Below, one piece after another: positions 28,655 through 37,348 of a stretch of 62,308 nucleotides of DNA. Made by a program: the position numbers and the translations under genes. The notes below the pieces were generated by a model. That model was not told the origin of the DNA, made no database searches, and was given only the letters and a program-made list of their open reading frames with translations. Source of the DNA: Xenococcus sp. MO_188.B8 (GTDB taxonomy: Bacteria; Cyanobacteriota; Cyanobacteriia; Cyanobacteriales; Xenococcaceae); the NCBI GenBank assembly GCA_030065615.1, contig JASJDR010000040.1, positions 1-62,308 of the forward strand. The letters are read 5' to 3'. How positions within the stretch are numbered: position 1 is the first letter of the stretch; each line of letters begins with the position of its first letter.

Positions 28655-29461
28655 ATGGTATTAACATCAAAAAAAGTGAACTTTGATGACCAGGCAAAGA
28701 CATTTGAAATTAGAACCGGCTTATCCGAAGCAACTTGTCAAGCAATAGTCAAAACTGCCCTTGACCTAGCTGAAATTAAACCAGGTGATTCCGTAGTGGA
28801 AGTAGGTGCAGGAACAGGGCAAATTGGTCAATGGTTCGCTCCTGAATCAGTGAACTATCTGGGCTTCGATCTTTCTGAGCCAATGCTGGCAGAATTTCGT
28901 CGGCATCTAGATCCCCCCAGGGACGATTTTCAGATAGTTCAAGGGGATGCCAACCAACATTGGCCAGTGGCAGATGGCAGCGCCAACCTTATCTTTAGCT
29001 CTCGCACTTTACATTTGCTGAACTTAGAACAGGTTGTCCAGGAAAGTTGGCGCATTGCTCAACCAGAAAGAGCAGTAGTCCTGATGGGAAATGTGCAACG
29101 TCAGAAAAACAGCGTCAAAAATCAGATGCGAGACCAGATGCAAAATCTGCTGGCGCAAAATACTTTGCAGGGACGTAAAAAAAACCAGCTCATGCGGCAA
29201 TTAATTGCTCTATTCACGCAGCGTGGTGCACAGGTAATTGAGCCGGTAGAAGTATCGCAGTGGCAAGTAGTAAATACTCCCAGACAGTCACTCGAATCCT
29301 GGCGAGGAAAAGCCCATTTAGCTGGTATCGAGCTAGCTGAGGGAATCAAGCAAGATGTCTTAGATCGCCTGCAAATCTGGGCAGAAGACAAATTTGGGGG
29401 ACTAGATCAACCTATCGAATCCGAAGAAACTTATATTCTCCAGGGCGTTCGCCTCTATTAA
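28655..29461 (+). CDS. Class I SAM methyltransferase heading the Mo storage/transport cluster
   Basis: The 268-residue protein has an N-terminal segment KVNFDDQAKTFEIRTGLSEA and motif I VVEVGAGTGQIGQWF near residue 50. It also has LGFDLSEPMLAEF and the acidic/aromatic ANLIFSSRTLHLL strand. It is a BioC/UbiE-like fold without features that fix a substrate. The gene ends three bases before the next ATG, so translation with mosB is probably coupled. That ties it to molybdenum storage, but a role there has no precedent I know of; methylation of a molybdopterin-related or cell-wall target is open. Confidence 0.8.
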   Translation: MVLTSKKVNFDDQAKTFEIRTGLSEATCQAIVKTALDLAEIKPGDSVVEVGAGTGQIGQWFAPESVNYLGFDLSEPMLAEFRRHLDPPRDDFQIVQGDANQHWPVADGSANLIFSSRTLHLLNLEQVVQESWRIAQPERAVVLMGNVQRQKNSVKNQMRDQMQNLLAQNTLQGRKKNQLMRQLIALFTQRGAQVIEPVEVSQWQVVNTPRQSLESWRGKAHLAGIELAEGIKQDVLDRLQIWAEDKFGGLDQPIESEETYILQGVRLY

Positions 29462-29464
29462 TCT

Positions 29465-30301
29465 ATGAAAAATACGATTCTTACTCAAGACAACGAAATC
29501 CTTTCCGAACTGGGAAAATCCCTGATATCAGGTTCCCTTAGCGATGATCGACTTCTAGCCCAAACCGCTACCCAACCAGCAATCCAAATTTTACCCGATG
29601 CTAACCTGCTGAAAATTGGCGGACAAAGTTTTATTGATCGCGGACGAGCTGCGGTTTTTCCCTTGATCGATGAAATTGTGGAAAACCTGGGTCGCCACAA
29701 AATGATTATTGGAACTGGGGGCGGAACAAGAGCCCGTCATGGTTACAGTGTGGGATTAGATTTAGGTTTGCCCACTGGGGTTCTCAGTGTACTGGGTACT
29801 TTTGTCAGTATGCAGAATGCCAGGATGATCCATTTCTTGCTCGCTAAAAATGGCATTCCTTTCATTGAACCAGTGCAGTTTCCCCAATTGCCCCTATATC
29901 TAGAAGAGCGTGGAGCAGTAATTTTCTTTGGCATGCCGCCCTATACCTTCTGGCACGAAAACCCCTTAGTCGGCAGAATTCCTCCCCATCGCACCGACAC
30001 TGGATCTTACCTTATTAGTGAAGTTTTTGGCACCAAGTCAATGATTTTTATCAAAGACGAAAAAGGTTTATATACTGCCGATCCCAAAAAAGATCCCAAC
30101 GCTAAATTCATTAAAAAAATCTCTGTAGCTGAACTAAAAGCATTGGATTTACAAGATGTAGTAGTAGAACGTCCTGTATTAGATATGATGCAACGAGCAG
30201 AAAACCGCCGTTCAATCCGAGTAATCAATGGACTAGTCAAAGGCAACCTCACCCGCGTCCTTGATGGAGAAGATGTTGGAACATTGATTTATGCTGACTA
30301 A
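29465..30301 (+). CDS. mosB: Molybdenum storage protein subunit, MosB-like
   Basis: The 278-residue protein belongs to the amino-acid kinase/UMP kinase superfamily. It matches MosB (beta subunit of the Azotobacter vinelandii molybdenum storage protein) in ILPDANLLKIGGQSFIDRGR, GTGGGTRARH, FGMPPYTFW, then FIKDEKGLYTADP and VGTLIYAD. MoSto is a hetero-oligomer that stores polyoxomolybdate clusters and uses ATP to do so. The pairing with a second paralogue and with modA/modBC downstream supports storage over nucleotide metabolism. The comparison is from memory, not from a database. Confidence 0.85.
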   Translation: MKNTILTQDNEILSELGKSLISGSLSDDRLLAQTATQPAIQILPDANLLKIGGQSFIDRGRAAVFPLIDEIVENLGRHKMIIGTGGGTRARHGYSVGLDLGLPTGVLSVLGTFVSMQNARMIHFLLAKNGIPFIEPVQFPQLPLYLEERGAVIFFGMPPYTFWHENPLVGRIPPHRTDTGSYLISEVFGTKSMIFIKDEKGLYTADPKKDPNAKFIKKISVAELKALDLQDVVVERPVLDMMQRAENRRSIRVINGLVKGNLTRVLDGEDVGTLIYAD

Positions 30302-30307
30302 CACTGT

Positions 30308-30441
30308 GTGGAAGTCAAAAGTCAAAAGTCAAAAGTCAAAAGTTTTTTAGAGAAAAAATTTCTAGCTTTTTGGAACTTTTGCGGGGATGTTTCCCTATTC
30401 CCTATTCCCTATTCCCTGCGCCGTTAGGCGCTTATAACTGA
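30308..30441. repeat. STRR tracts between mosB and mosA
   Basis: The spacer carries GTCAAAA repeated at a 7-bp period (about 30315-30342), then CCCTATT repeated at a 7-bp period (about 30390-30416), and a small GCGCC-GTTA-GGCGC hairpin (30418-30431). The first tract and its GTTTTTTAGAG flank recur near 46950-46990. These are typical cyanobacterial short tandem repeats. Confidence 0.75.
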
Positions 30442-30445
30442 AAAA

Positions 30446-31294
30446 ATGACTTATACAGAATCCAAGAGTGATAAACGCAACCATCTCGAATCCATGCTGA
30501 TGCGGGAAAGTCTGCTAGATAGAGAAGTCCAGAAATCTACTGAGCCTAAACCTGATGAAGCTCCAGTAATTCGGATGCTGCCCAATGCCCATGTCGTGAA
30601 AATTGGTGGTAGATCGATTCTGGACGCAGGGCGATCGCTGATGTATCCTTTAGTAGAGGTAATCGGTAAATGTCTCGCTTCTAAAAAACTGATTCTCGGT
30701 ACAGGTGGCGGAGCCAGAAGCCGTCATGTATTCTCCATTGGTATTGACTTAGGAATGCCTGCGGGTGTGCTGGCACAACTCGCTCAAGCTGATGCCCTAG
30801 GAAACGCTCATATTCTCGGCGCATTACTATCTCCCTATGGTGTAGTAGCGATTCCGCCAGAAATCTTTGGACATCTCTTACCCTTATTTATTAACAGTGT
30901 CCCAGGAGTAATTTTTACAGGTGTTCCTCCCTATTCTCTCTGGGAACATCCTCCAGAAGTCGGGCGGATTCCTTCCCATGGTAGTGATGCGGGCTGTTTT
31001 CTGCTAGCTGAATGTTTCGGTTGCAAAACTCTAACCCTGGTTAAGGATGTCGATGGACTTTATGATCGCGATCCCAAACTTGAATCCACAGCTAATTTTA
31101 TCCCGACAATTTCTGCAACTGAATTAAAAAAACGCAAATTAGAAACATTACCTTTTGAACGTATTCTCATTGACTTGCTAGCTAATTCTCGATTAGTAGA
31201 GCAGTTCCAAATCATCAATGGAGCAGTTCCCGAAAGACTAGAAGCCGCTCTTAATGGCGAACATGTCGGTACAATTATTTATGCAGACAAGTAA
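30446..31294 (+). CDS. mosA: Molybdenum storage protein subunit, MosA-like
   Basis: The 282-residue protein is a paralogue of the preceding gene, with LPNAHVVKIGGRSILDAGRS, LILGTGGGARSRHVFSIGID, GVPPYSLWEHPPEVGRIPSH and LVKDVDGLYDRDPK, ending GEHVGTIIYADK. It differs from MosB in the same way the alpha subunit does (GRS in place of GQS, RSRHVFS). MosA and MosB form the cage that holds molybdenum-oxide clusters. The 30-residue N-terminal extension before the fold is also seen in the known subunits. STRRs separate it from mosB, but the operon order is kept. Confidence 0.82.
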   Translation: MTYTESKSDKRNHLESMLMRESLLDREVQKSTEPKPDEAPVIRMLPNAHVVKIGGRSILDAGRSLMYPLVEVIGKCLASKKLILGTGGGARSRHVFSIGIDLGMPAGVLAQLAQADALGNAHILGALLSPYGVVAIPPEIFGHLLPLFINSVPGVIFTGVPPYSLWEHPPEVGRIPSHGSDAGCFLLAECFGCKTLTLVKDVDGLYDRDPKLESTANFIPTISATELKKRKLETLPFERILIDLLANSRLVEQFQIINGAVPERLEAALNGEHVGTIIYADK

Positions 31295-31332
31295 CTACTA
31301 GTACATTAATTTGATTTATAAGTTGGACAAGT

Positions 31333-31363
31333 AGCGGTCAGACCCGAGCAGGTTCCGACCGCT
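31333..31363. repeat. Hairpin between mosA and modA
   Basis: Arms AGCGGTC and GACCGCT enclose a 17-base GC-rich loop in otherwise AT-rich DNA. A GGACTTG tract of 7-bp repeats follows near 31416-31435. It could be a terminator-like stem or another small dispersed repeat. Confidence 0.45.
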
Positions 31364-31455
31364 TCCTTAGCTTTAGGTCGGCGTGCTTTCTCTTGGTGCG
31401 CGTTCCTTGTTAGGGACTTGGGGACTTGGGGACTCATTATAAAGTATATGAAACA

Positions 31456-32229
31456 ATGATCAGAAGACGGAAGTTTATCGGAATAAGCCTGTTAGTATTC
31501 TTGTCAGCTTGCACCGCTTCTGGCAACAATAATCAAAATTCATCAGTAACCCTCACGATTTCCGCTGCTGCTAGTCTGCAAGACGCACTTCAAGAGATTG
31601 GCAAACTCTATAATCAATATCAGCCTAATGTCAATTTGATCTATAACTTTGGTTCTTCTGGTTCCCTGCGACACCAAATTGAACAAGGTGCCCCAGTAGA
31701 TATATTTATTTCCGCAGACGAGCAACATATGGATGCCTTAGAAAATAAAAATTTGTTGCTCAGTAATACACGCCAAAATCTGCTGAAAAACGAACTATTG
31801 CTAATTACAGCTTTAGATAATAGCAAGATTACTGGATTTACCCAACTTAAAAGTAACTCTGTCAGGAAAATAGCCATTGGTTCCCCTGATAGTGTCCCCG
31901 CAGGAAAATATGCTAAGGAAGTATTAGAATCTCTTAAATTATATAAATCCCTAAAACCCAAATTTGTATTTACCAAAGATGTACGCCAAGTTTTAACCTA
32001 TGTAGAAACTGGTAATGTAGAGGCAGGTATTGTTTATGCTACCGATGCTCAAATATCAAAACGAGTCAAGGTAATCGCAACCGCACCTACAGATTCTCAC
32101 TCTCCAATTATATATCCAGTCGCGATCGCGCGCGATAGTAAAAACCCAGAAACCGCCCAAGATTTTATCCAATTTCTCTTTAGTAGTACATCTAAAAATA
32201 TTTTTACAGAATACGGATTTATTAATTGA
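31456..32229 (+). CDS. modA: Molybdate-binding lipoprotein of the ABC importer
   Basis: The 257-residue protein starts at ATG 31456; the longer TTG start adds ten residues ahead of a clean signal and is rejected. It opens MIRRRKFIGISLLVFLSACT, with lipobox LSAC at the end of the signal peptide, so it is anchored outside the membrane. The domain is a periplasmic binding protein type II of the ModA family: TISAAASLQDALQEIG, FNFGSSGSLRHQIEQGAP-like and VDIFISADEQHMDAL. The Ser of SAAAS and of GSSGS are the expected oxyanion contacts. Its position between the mos genes and modBC fixes the substrate as molybdate (or tungstate). Confidence 0.9.
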   Translation: MIRRRKFIGISLLVFLSACTASGNNNQNSSVTLTISAAASLQDALQEIGKLYNQYQPNVNLIYNFGSSGSLRHQIEQGAPVDIFISADEQHMDALENKNLLLSNTRQNLLKNELLLITALDNSKITGFTQLKSNSVRKIAIGSPDSVPAGKYAKEVLESLKLYKSLKPKFVFTKDVRQVLTYVETGNVEAGIVYATDAQISKRVKVIATAPTDSHSPIIYPVAIARDSKNPETAQDFIQFLFSSTSKNIFTEYGFIN

Positions 32230-32270
32230 TAGTTAATAGTTAAAACAATTAAAAATTAAAAATTGAAAAT

Positions 32271-32299
32271 TATTACTCATTACTCATTACTCATTACTT
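32271..32299. repeat. ATTACTC heptamer tract
   Basis: Four near-perfect copies of a 7-bp unit lie between modA and modBC. STRR-type repeat. Confidence 0.7.
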
Positions 32300-32305
32300 A
32301 ATTAG

Positions 32306-34546
32306 ATGGATCTATCTCCGCTCTGGATTTCCCTAAAAACAGCTTCAGTTGCTACGGTTTTGGCCTTCGTAGCAGGGATTGTCGTGGCAGAGGTAATGTT
32401 CAACTACAGGGGTAAAGAAAAAGGTCTCATCGATGGTATTTTAACTCTTCCCTTAGTTCTTCCCCCTATTGTTCTAGGCTTTTTACTGCTGTTACTATTC
32501 GGGAGAAATAGTCCCATCGGACAAATATTACAGCAATGGGGAATTAGCATTATTTTCTCTTGGCAAGCCACCGTCATCGCCTCTACTGTGGTGGCATTTC
32601 CCCTCATGTATAAAACCGCCTTAGCATCATTTGAGCAGGTTAACCAAGACATAGTTAACTGCGCTCGCACCTTAGGAGCTAGTGAAACTCGCATCTTTTG
32701 GCAAATAGTTCTGCCTCTAAGCTGGCGAGGAATTGTTTCTGGGACAATTTTGACCTTTGCTCGGGCACTAGGCGAATTTGGCGCCACCCTAATGTTGGCA
32801 GGTAGCATTCCTGGGAGAACTCAAACCATGCCTCTAGCTATTTATTTTGCCGCAGAAGCAGGAAAAATGGAGGAAGCCTTAATCTGGGTTATGGTCTTAA
32901 TCGCAATTGCATTAGGCGTAATTGCCACTATTAATTATTGGTCTAATACAGAAGGCTGGATTGAGCAACTTTTAGATCGATTGGGCGCTTCAGCAATCAG
33001 TCGTTGGGCAATAATTATTAGTCGTTGCTTTTCTCCTCGTCGAGCTCTTCCGATTACTCAAGCAAAAATTCAAGCAAAAATTAATAGGCAATCTGAGCAA
33101 AAACTACTTGTTGAACTAGATAAAGATTTACCTAGTTTTAGTCTGTCAGTCAACTTGAATGCCCAGGATAAACCCTTGGGGATATTAGGTGCTTCTGGTT
33201 CAGGTAAAAGCATGACCTTGCGTTGTATTGCTGGTTTAGAAACGCCATCTCGGGGACGGATTATCGTCAATGGAAGCATCTTATTTGACTCTTGCAAGAA
33301 AATTAACCTGCCATGTCGCGATCGCAAAATTGGCTTTGTCTTCCAAAATTATGCCCTGTTCCCCCATATGAGAGTGGCTCGCAACATTGGTTTTGGCTTG
33401 CAGCATCTCCCCAAAGAAGAAAGAAGAAAGCAAGTCCAAAAATATCTTGAGTTAATGCAGTTACAGGGATTAGAAAAACGCTATCCCCATCAATTATCGG
33501 GCGGGCAACAACAAAGAGTAGCCTTAGCTAGAGCTTTAGCTATTGAACCAGATGCTCTTCTCCTCGACGAACCGCTCTCAGCCTTAGATAATTATTTACG
33601 TAGTCAAATTGAACAACTGTTAGCAGAGGTTTTTGCTAAATATCAAGGGGTGGTACTTTTTGTTACCCACAAATTAGAAGAAGCTTATCGAGTTTGTGAA
33701 GATCTAGTAGTTCTTGATCGCGGAAAAGTAATTGGCGCTGGTGATAAAGAAGAGATTTTCCAACATCCCCCTAACTTTAAAGTTGCCCAGCTTACCGAAT
33801 GTAAAAACTTTTCTTCTCTAGAAATTGTCAATCAAAAAGAAATTAAAGCTCTTGACTGGCATTGTAACCTCAAAGTTGAGCAAACGCTTAACTCATCATT
33901 AGCCTATGTAGGTATTCGCGCTCATCACCTCAAGTTTGTTACTCAGGAAGATACAGTTAAACTCGCGCGTTCTCCCCATTCGAGGACAAGCCAAAGGTCG
34001 GCAGCGGAGGAAGCCCGCGTCCTAACCCTAAAGGATACACCTTCGGATAAGGATACCGCTGCCCCTTCGGGTAGAGCAGACCCTTCGGGTAGAGCTTCGC
34101 AAGCGCAAGCGCATATCGGCGTAAGAGGTCGGAACGCCTTTGAGGAGGTGGCAACTGACGAGGAAACCTTGTCAGCTTGCGATCACCGTGAAACCTCAAC
34201 GGTGGACGTTCCCATGTCGAACAGGGCTTACAAGGGGGCGAGGCAACCTCGACGGGCTTCCACCGCAAAAGACAGCCCCTTACCAAGAGAGGGAATGTCC
34301 TCCAAGACAACCTCCATGGGGTCGCTCGTCAATACTTGTAATACTTTCCAGTGTTGGTTAGTCAGAACCAGCGAAACACCTCATCGGATTACTCTTTATC
34401 TTAAACTCCATGCTCCTGGAAACCATGAACTAGATTATCATCTGCAAGCAGAAGTTTTTAAGGAAAAATGGCATAAAATTAAGCATCAACCCTTTCCTTG
34501 GTATGTTCATCTAGATCCTGCAAAACTAATTTTAACCAGTAGCTAA
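32306..34546 (+). CDS. modBC: Fused molybdate permease-ATPase with an in-frame repeat insertion
   Basis: The 746-residue protein joins a ModB permease (residues 1-220; five helices, ARTLGASETRIFWQIVLPLS loop to the ATPase) to a ModC ATPase (about 255-500; GASGSGKS near 295, LSGGQQQRVALARAL, LLLDEPLSALD). Fused modBC genes are known in heterocystous cyanobacteria. The C-terminal TOBE domain begins YVGIRAHHLKFVT and resumes with NTFQCWLVRTSE ... to the end. Between, about residues 552-672, lies a Ser/Arg/Thr-rich low-complexity segment encoded by palindromic repeats. The frame is preserved. Whether the TOBE domain, which binds molybdate for regulation, still folds is unclear. The permease and ATPase parts look intact. 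Confidence 0.88.
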   Translation: MDLSPLWISLKTASVATVLAFVAGIVVAEVMFNYRGKEKGLIDGILTLPLVLPPIVLGFLLLLLFGRNSPIGQILQQWGISIIFSWQATVIASTVVAFPLMYKTALASFEQVNQDIVNCARTLGASETRIFWQIVLPLSWRGIVSGTILTFARALGEFGATLMLAGSIPGRTQTMPLAIYFAAEAGKMEEALIWVMVLIAIALGVIATINYWSNTEGWIEQLLDRLGASAISRWAIIISRCFSPRRALPITQAKIQAKINRQSEQKLLVELDKDLPSFSLSVNLNAQDKPLGILGASGSGKSMTLRCIAGLETPSRGRIIVNGSILFDSCKKINLPCRDRKIGFVFQNYALFPHMRVARNIGFGLQHLPKEERRKQVQKYLELMQLQGLEKRYPHQLSGGQQQRVALARALAIEPDALLLDEPLSALDNYLRSQIEQLLAEVFAKYQGVVLFVTHKLEEAYRVCEDLVVLDRGKVIGAGDKEEIFQHPPNFKVAQLTECKNFSSLEIVNQKEIKALDWHCNLKVEQTLNSSLAYVGIRAHHLKFVTQEDTVKLARSPHSRTSQRSAAEEARVLTLKDTPSDKDTAAPSGRADPSGRASQAQAHIGVRGRNAFEEVATDEETLSACDHRETSTVDVPMSNRAYKGARQPRRASTAKDSPLPREGMSSKTTSMGSLVNTCNTFQCWLVRTSETPHRITLYLKLHAPGNHELDYHLQAEVFKEKWHKIKHQPFPWYVHLDPAKLILTSS
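33960..34327. repeat. In-frame palindrome-rich insertion within modC
   Basis: The segment is GC-rich compared with its surroundings and contains tandem CCCTTCGGGTAGAGC units (34070-34100). It also has hairpins at 34155-34175 (CTGACGAGG/CCTTGTCAG round AAA), 34184-34204 (CACCGT/ACGGTG) and 34239-34251 (CGAGG/CCTCG round CAA). The core GAGG-(A/C)AA-CCTC is shared with the insertion in the dead transposase. It spans about 122 codons with no stop in frame. It looks like several nested small mobile repeats. Confidence 0.7.
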
Positions 34547-35161
34547 AGGACATCTTTTGAGTTTGGCGCTTGAAACCACGGCTAAACAAAATAAATTCGC
34601 CTACACAGATTCCCTAATTATTCAATCTATTCTTAACATTTATCAACTTAACTAAATATAAGTTCATCTCGGTTATTTTAGCAATAGAAATGTTGTTTTA
34701 GTTATTAACTTATAATTAAATAAATTATACCATTTTATCTGTTCTACTTATCTATAATATGAGAGTTTACAGACATTTATTTTTTTTTAATTATCCCAAA
34801 AACCATCCTAACTTATATGAGAAATTCTCTGTTTAATTTATTGCGATAAGCAATGAAATCTGCTTTAACCTTGATTAATACTAGATTGCAGATAAAGCAA
34901 ATTCTAATAAACCAAGAACAATAAGAGATATTAATAGCTAGAAAAACTAGATAAAAACGTTCTCTATTGACAATTAATTATTGGGTATTCCTAATATCAT
35001 ATTGTTAAGATTTAATATTAATTTGAATAAATATTCTCTAGGGTTTACAATAATGGCATCAAGGCTAAAAACTCATATATATATTCAAGAAAGTAGATGA
35101 GTTTGCATCAAGGATATTAGCTTCTGAATCAAAAAAATATTGAATTGATCGGAGGTGGGAT
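34547..35161. other. Intergenic region between modBC and the small membrane protein
   Basis: A 615-bp AT-rich stretch with no supported gene. The last 100 bp should hold the promoter of the 35162 gene; a GGAGGTGGG site precedes its ATG. Confidence 0.45.
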
Positions 35162-35371
35162 ATGAGTACACAACAACAAAGACAATTGCTCTACCCAGAC
35201 CACAAACATTTGAGTCAGTTTACTTTAGTTTTGCTAGTGGTTGTCGGTTCTCTGCTAATGGGGCTAATGCCTTTAATCTACGGTTTCGCTTTAACCGATA
35301 CCTCAGGTTCTAACTTTGTCATCCCAGCCGAAGCAGAACTCTGGAGTTCTTTAGGAGAAGTAAACCAGTAA
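35162..35371 (+). CDS. Small single-pass membrane protein
   Basis: The 69-residue protein begins after a strong GGAGGTGGGAT site. It has a cytoplasmic polar N-terminus (MSTQQQRQLLYPDHKHLSQF) and one long hydrophobic helix (about 20-45). The outside tail is short, ending LWSSLGEVNQ. Family unknown. Its position directly before pckA (230 bp) with the same direction suggests, but does not prove, shared control. The good ribosome binding site and the clear membrane pattern favour a real gene. Confidence 0.6.
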   Translation: MSTQQQRQLLYPDHKHLSQFTLVLLVVVGSLLMGLMPLIYGFALTDTSGSNFVIPAEAELWSSLGEVNQ

Positions 35372-35600
35372 GGAGTTGTCACAAAATAACTTCGGTTTTT
35401 TCTCATCAGAAACAGTGGTCAGAACTCCTTCGGATTCGGCATTGCTTACAAAAGTTTCTCATGGAGCTTGCCGTCGAATAGAGAGAAACCGCACCAGTTC
35501 CTAAAATTTGACTATCAGTTAGCTCAAGTAAAATTATCGTCTTATTTTAAGCGATTACACAAAAACTAAAACACTCCTTAGTTAATTGGAGATAGGTAAT
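35372..35600. promoter_or_regulatory. Leader region of pckA
   Basis: A 229-bp spacer with CGGTTTTTTCTC near 35393 and GAGAGAAACC near 35480 as imperfect inverted arms. A good GGAGATAGGT site stands before the pckA ATG at 35601. No gene seen. Confidence 0.4.
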
Positions 35601-37277
35601 ATGGTCAATTTAGATATCAGAAAAACTTCACTTAATCCACCTGTCATCCAGTCTTTTCTGGAGCAGGAAGTTGCCAGTAATAACCCAGAATACAACTTTC
35701 CCACTTATGGATTAGAAAATTTAGGTTTAAAAAACCTGGGTCGCGTCTATCGCAATCTCTCAATTCCCCAATTAGTAGAATGTGCCATAGCTAGGGGAGA
35801 AGGCAGGCTAGCGAGTAATGGCGCTCTGGTTGTGGAAACTGGAAAATATACTGGGCGTTCTCCCAAAGATAGATATATCGTTGACGAACCCAGTAGTCGC
35901 GATGAGATTGACTGGAATAATCTGAATGTGCCGATCTCAGAAGAAAATTTTGAAAAATTGTATCATCGGGTTCGGGCATATGTTCAGGGTCGCGACCTCT
36001 ATATTTTTGACGGTTATGTAGGTGCCGATCCGAGGTATCATTTTGGCGTTCGCGTAATTAATGAATTAGCTTCCCAAAATCTCTTTGTTCATCAGCTATT
36101 TTTACGACCAACGGCTGCGGAACTAGCAGAACATAAAGCTGATTTTACAGTAATTGCCGTTCCTGGGTTACAGGGCGATCCTGAAGAGGATGGTATTCGC
36201 AGTGAGGCATTTATTGTAATTCATCTGGCGAAAAGAATTGTCCTAATTGGTGGTTCGCAATACGCAGGGGAAATGAAGAAGTCCATTTTCTCGATGATGA
36301 ACTATTTCATGACCAAACAGGGCATTTTGCCGATGCATGGTGCGGCTAATATCGACAAACATGGTCATACTGCTCTATTCTTTGGGCTCTCTGGCACAGG
36401 CAAAACTACTCTTTCGGCCGATCCTCACCGTAGTTTGATTGGTGATGACGAACATGGTTGGTCAGAAAAAGGCATCTTCAATTTTGAAGGTGGTTGCTAT
36501 GCCAAGACTATTCGCCTTTCCGAAGAACATGAACCCCAAATTTGGTCTGCTCTAAAATTTGGCTCGCTACTCGAAAATGTAATTCTCGATCGCGATACCC
36601 GAATTCCCGACTATGATGACGGTAGTTTAACTGAAAATACTCGGGCGGCTTACCCAGTAGACTATATTCCCAACTGTGTTACTCAGGGAGTGGGTGGTCA
36701 TCCTAAGACAATTATTTTCCTCACTGCCGATGCTTTTGGGGTACTGCCTCCTATTGCCAAGTTGACCAGAGAACAAGCAATGTATCATTTCCTCTCGGGT
36801 TATACTAGCAAGTTAGCGGGGACAGAACGGGGTATTACTACACCCCAAGTCACTTTCTCGGCCTGTTTTGGTCAATGCTTCTTCCCGCTCTCACCAACAG
36901 TTTATGACGAAATGTTGGGCGAACGTCTAGAGCAACATCCAGATACTCAGGTATATCTGATTAACACTGGCTGGTCTGGTGGTCCCTATGGTGTGGGTCA
37001 ACGGATTGCCATTAAAAATACCCGAGCTATGGTCTCGGCAGCTCTCAATGGCAAACTTGAGGATGTTAACTTTACACCTCATCCAATTTTCCAAGTTCTA
37101 GTGCCAGAGACTGTGCCTGGAGTTCCTCAGAGAATTCTCGATCCGCAGAATACTTGGGATGATGCAGAAGCCTACGAACAACAGGCAAAGGAATTAGCCA
37201 GACGCTTCAGGGAGAATTTTGAACAGTTTACTAATGCTCGTCCCGAAATTGTTGCCGCAGGACCTGTTGTTAAGTAA
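35601..37277 (+). CDS. pckA: ATP-type phosphoenolpyruvate carboxykinase
   Basis: The 558-residue protein starts at ATG 35601, which has the GGAGATAGGT site; an upstream TTG is rejected. It shows the PEPCK (ATP) markers: TGRSPKDRYIVDEP, the kinase loop FFGLSGTGKTTLSADP with the following DDEHGW metal/ATP motif, and ENTRAAYPVDYIPN. It interconverts oxaloacetate plus ATP with PEP, CO2 and ADP in the cytosol. Many cyanobacteria rely on PEP carboxylase and lack this enzyme, so it is a notable presence. It is followed after 71 bp by PEP synthase, giving two routes to PEP in one unit. Confidence 0.95.
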   Translation: MVNLDIRKTSLNPPVIQSFLEQEVASNNPEYNFPTYGLENLGLKNLGRVYRNLSIPQLVECAIARGEGRLASNGALVVETGKYTGRSPKDRYIVDEPSSRDEIDWNNLNVPISEENFEKLYHRVRAYVQGRDLYIFDGYVGADPRYHFGVRVINELASQNLFVHQLFLRPTAAELAEHKADFTVIAVPGLQGDPEEDGIRSEAFIVIHLAKRIVLIGGSQYAGEMKKSIFSMMNYFMTKQGILPMHGAANIDKHGHTALFFGLSGTGKTTLSADPHRSLIGDDEHGWSEKGIFNFEGGCYAKTIRLSEEHEPQIWSALKFGSLLENVILDRDTRIPDYDDGSLTENTRAAYPVDYIPNCVTQGVGGHPKTIIFLTADAFGVLPPIAKLTREQAMYHFLSGYTSKLAGTERGITTPQVTFSACFGQCFFPLSPTVYDEMLGERLEQHPDTQVYLINTGWSGGPYGVGQRIAIKNTRAMVSAALNGKLEDVNFTPHPIFQVLVPETVPGVPQRILDPQNTWDDAEAYEQQAKELARRFRENFEQFTNARPEIVAAGPVVK

Positions 37278-37280
37278 TGA

Positions 37281-37303
37281 GTAAGAAGTAAGAAGTAAGA
37301 AGT
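37281..37303. repeat. GTAAGAA tandem repeat
   Basis: Three to four copies of a GTAAGAA-type unit (7-bp period) lie in the pckA-ppsA spacer. STRR-type; a possible effect on downstream expression is unknown. Confidence 0.6.
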
Positions 37304-37348
37304 AACTGGACTTACGATAAAAATGGAAGTCTGTTAGGAGTTGAACCT

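Noticed and set aside
29465..31294. The two storage-protein genes as UMP kinases (pyrH)
   Set aside because: Lengths near 280 residues, the paired paralogues, the RARH/RSRH and MPPY/VPPY motifs and the mod neighbours fit MosB/MosA rather than the 240-residue PyrH.
31426..31455. TTG start for modA
   Set aside because: It would place ten polar residues before a clean lipoprotein signal.
33957..34310. Antisense ORF over the modBC insertion
   Set aside because: It exists only because the palindromic repeats lack stops on both strands.
35586..35600. TTG start for pckA, five codons upstream
   Set aside because: GGAGATAGGT within this stretch is the ribosome site for ATG 35601.
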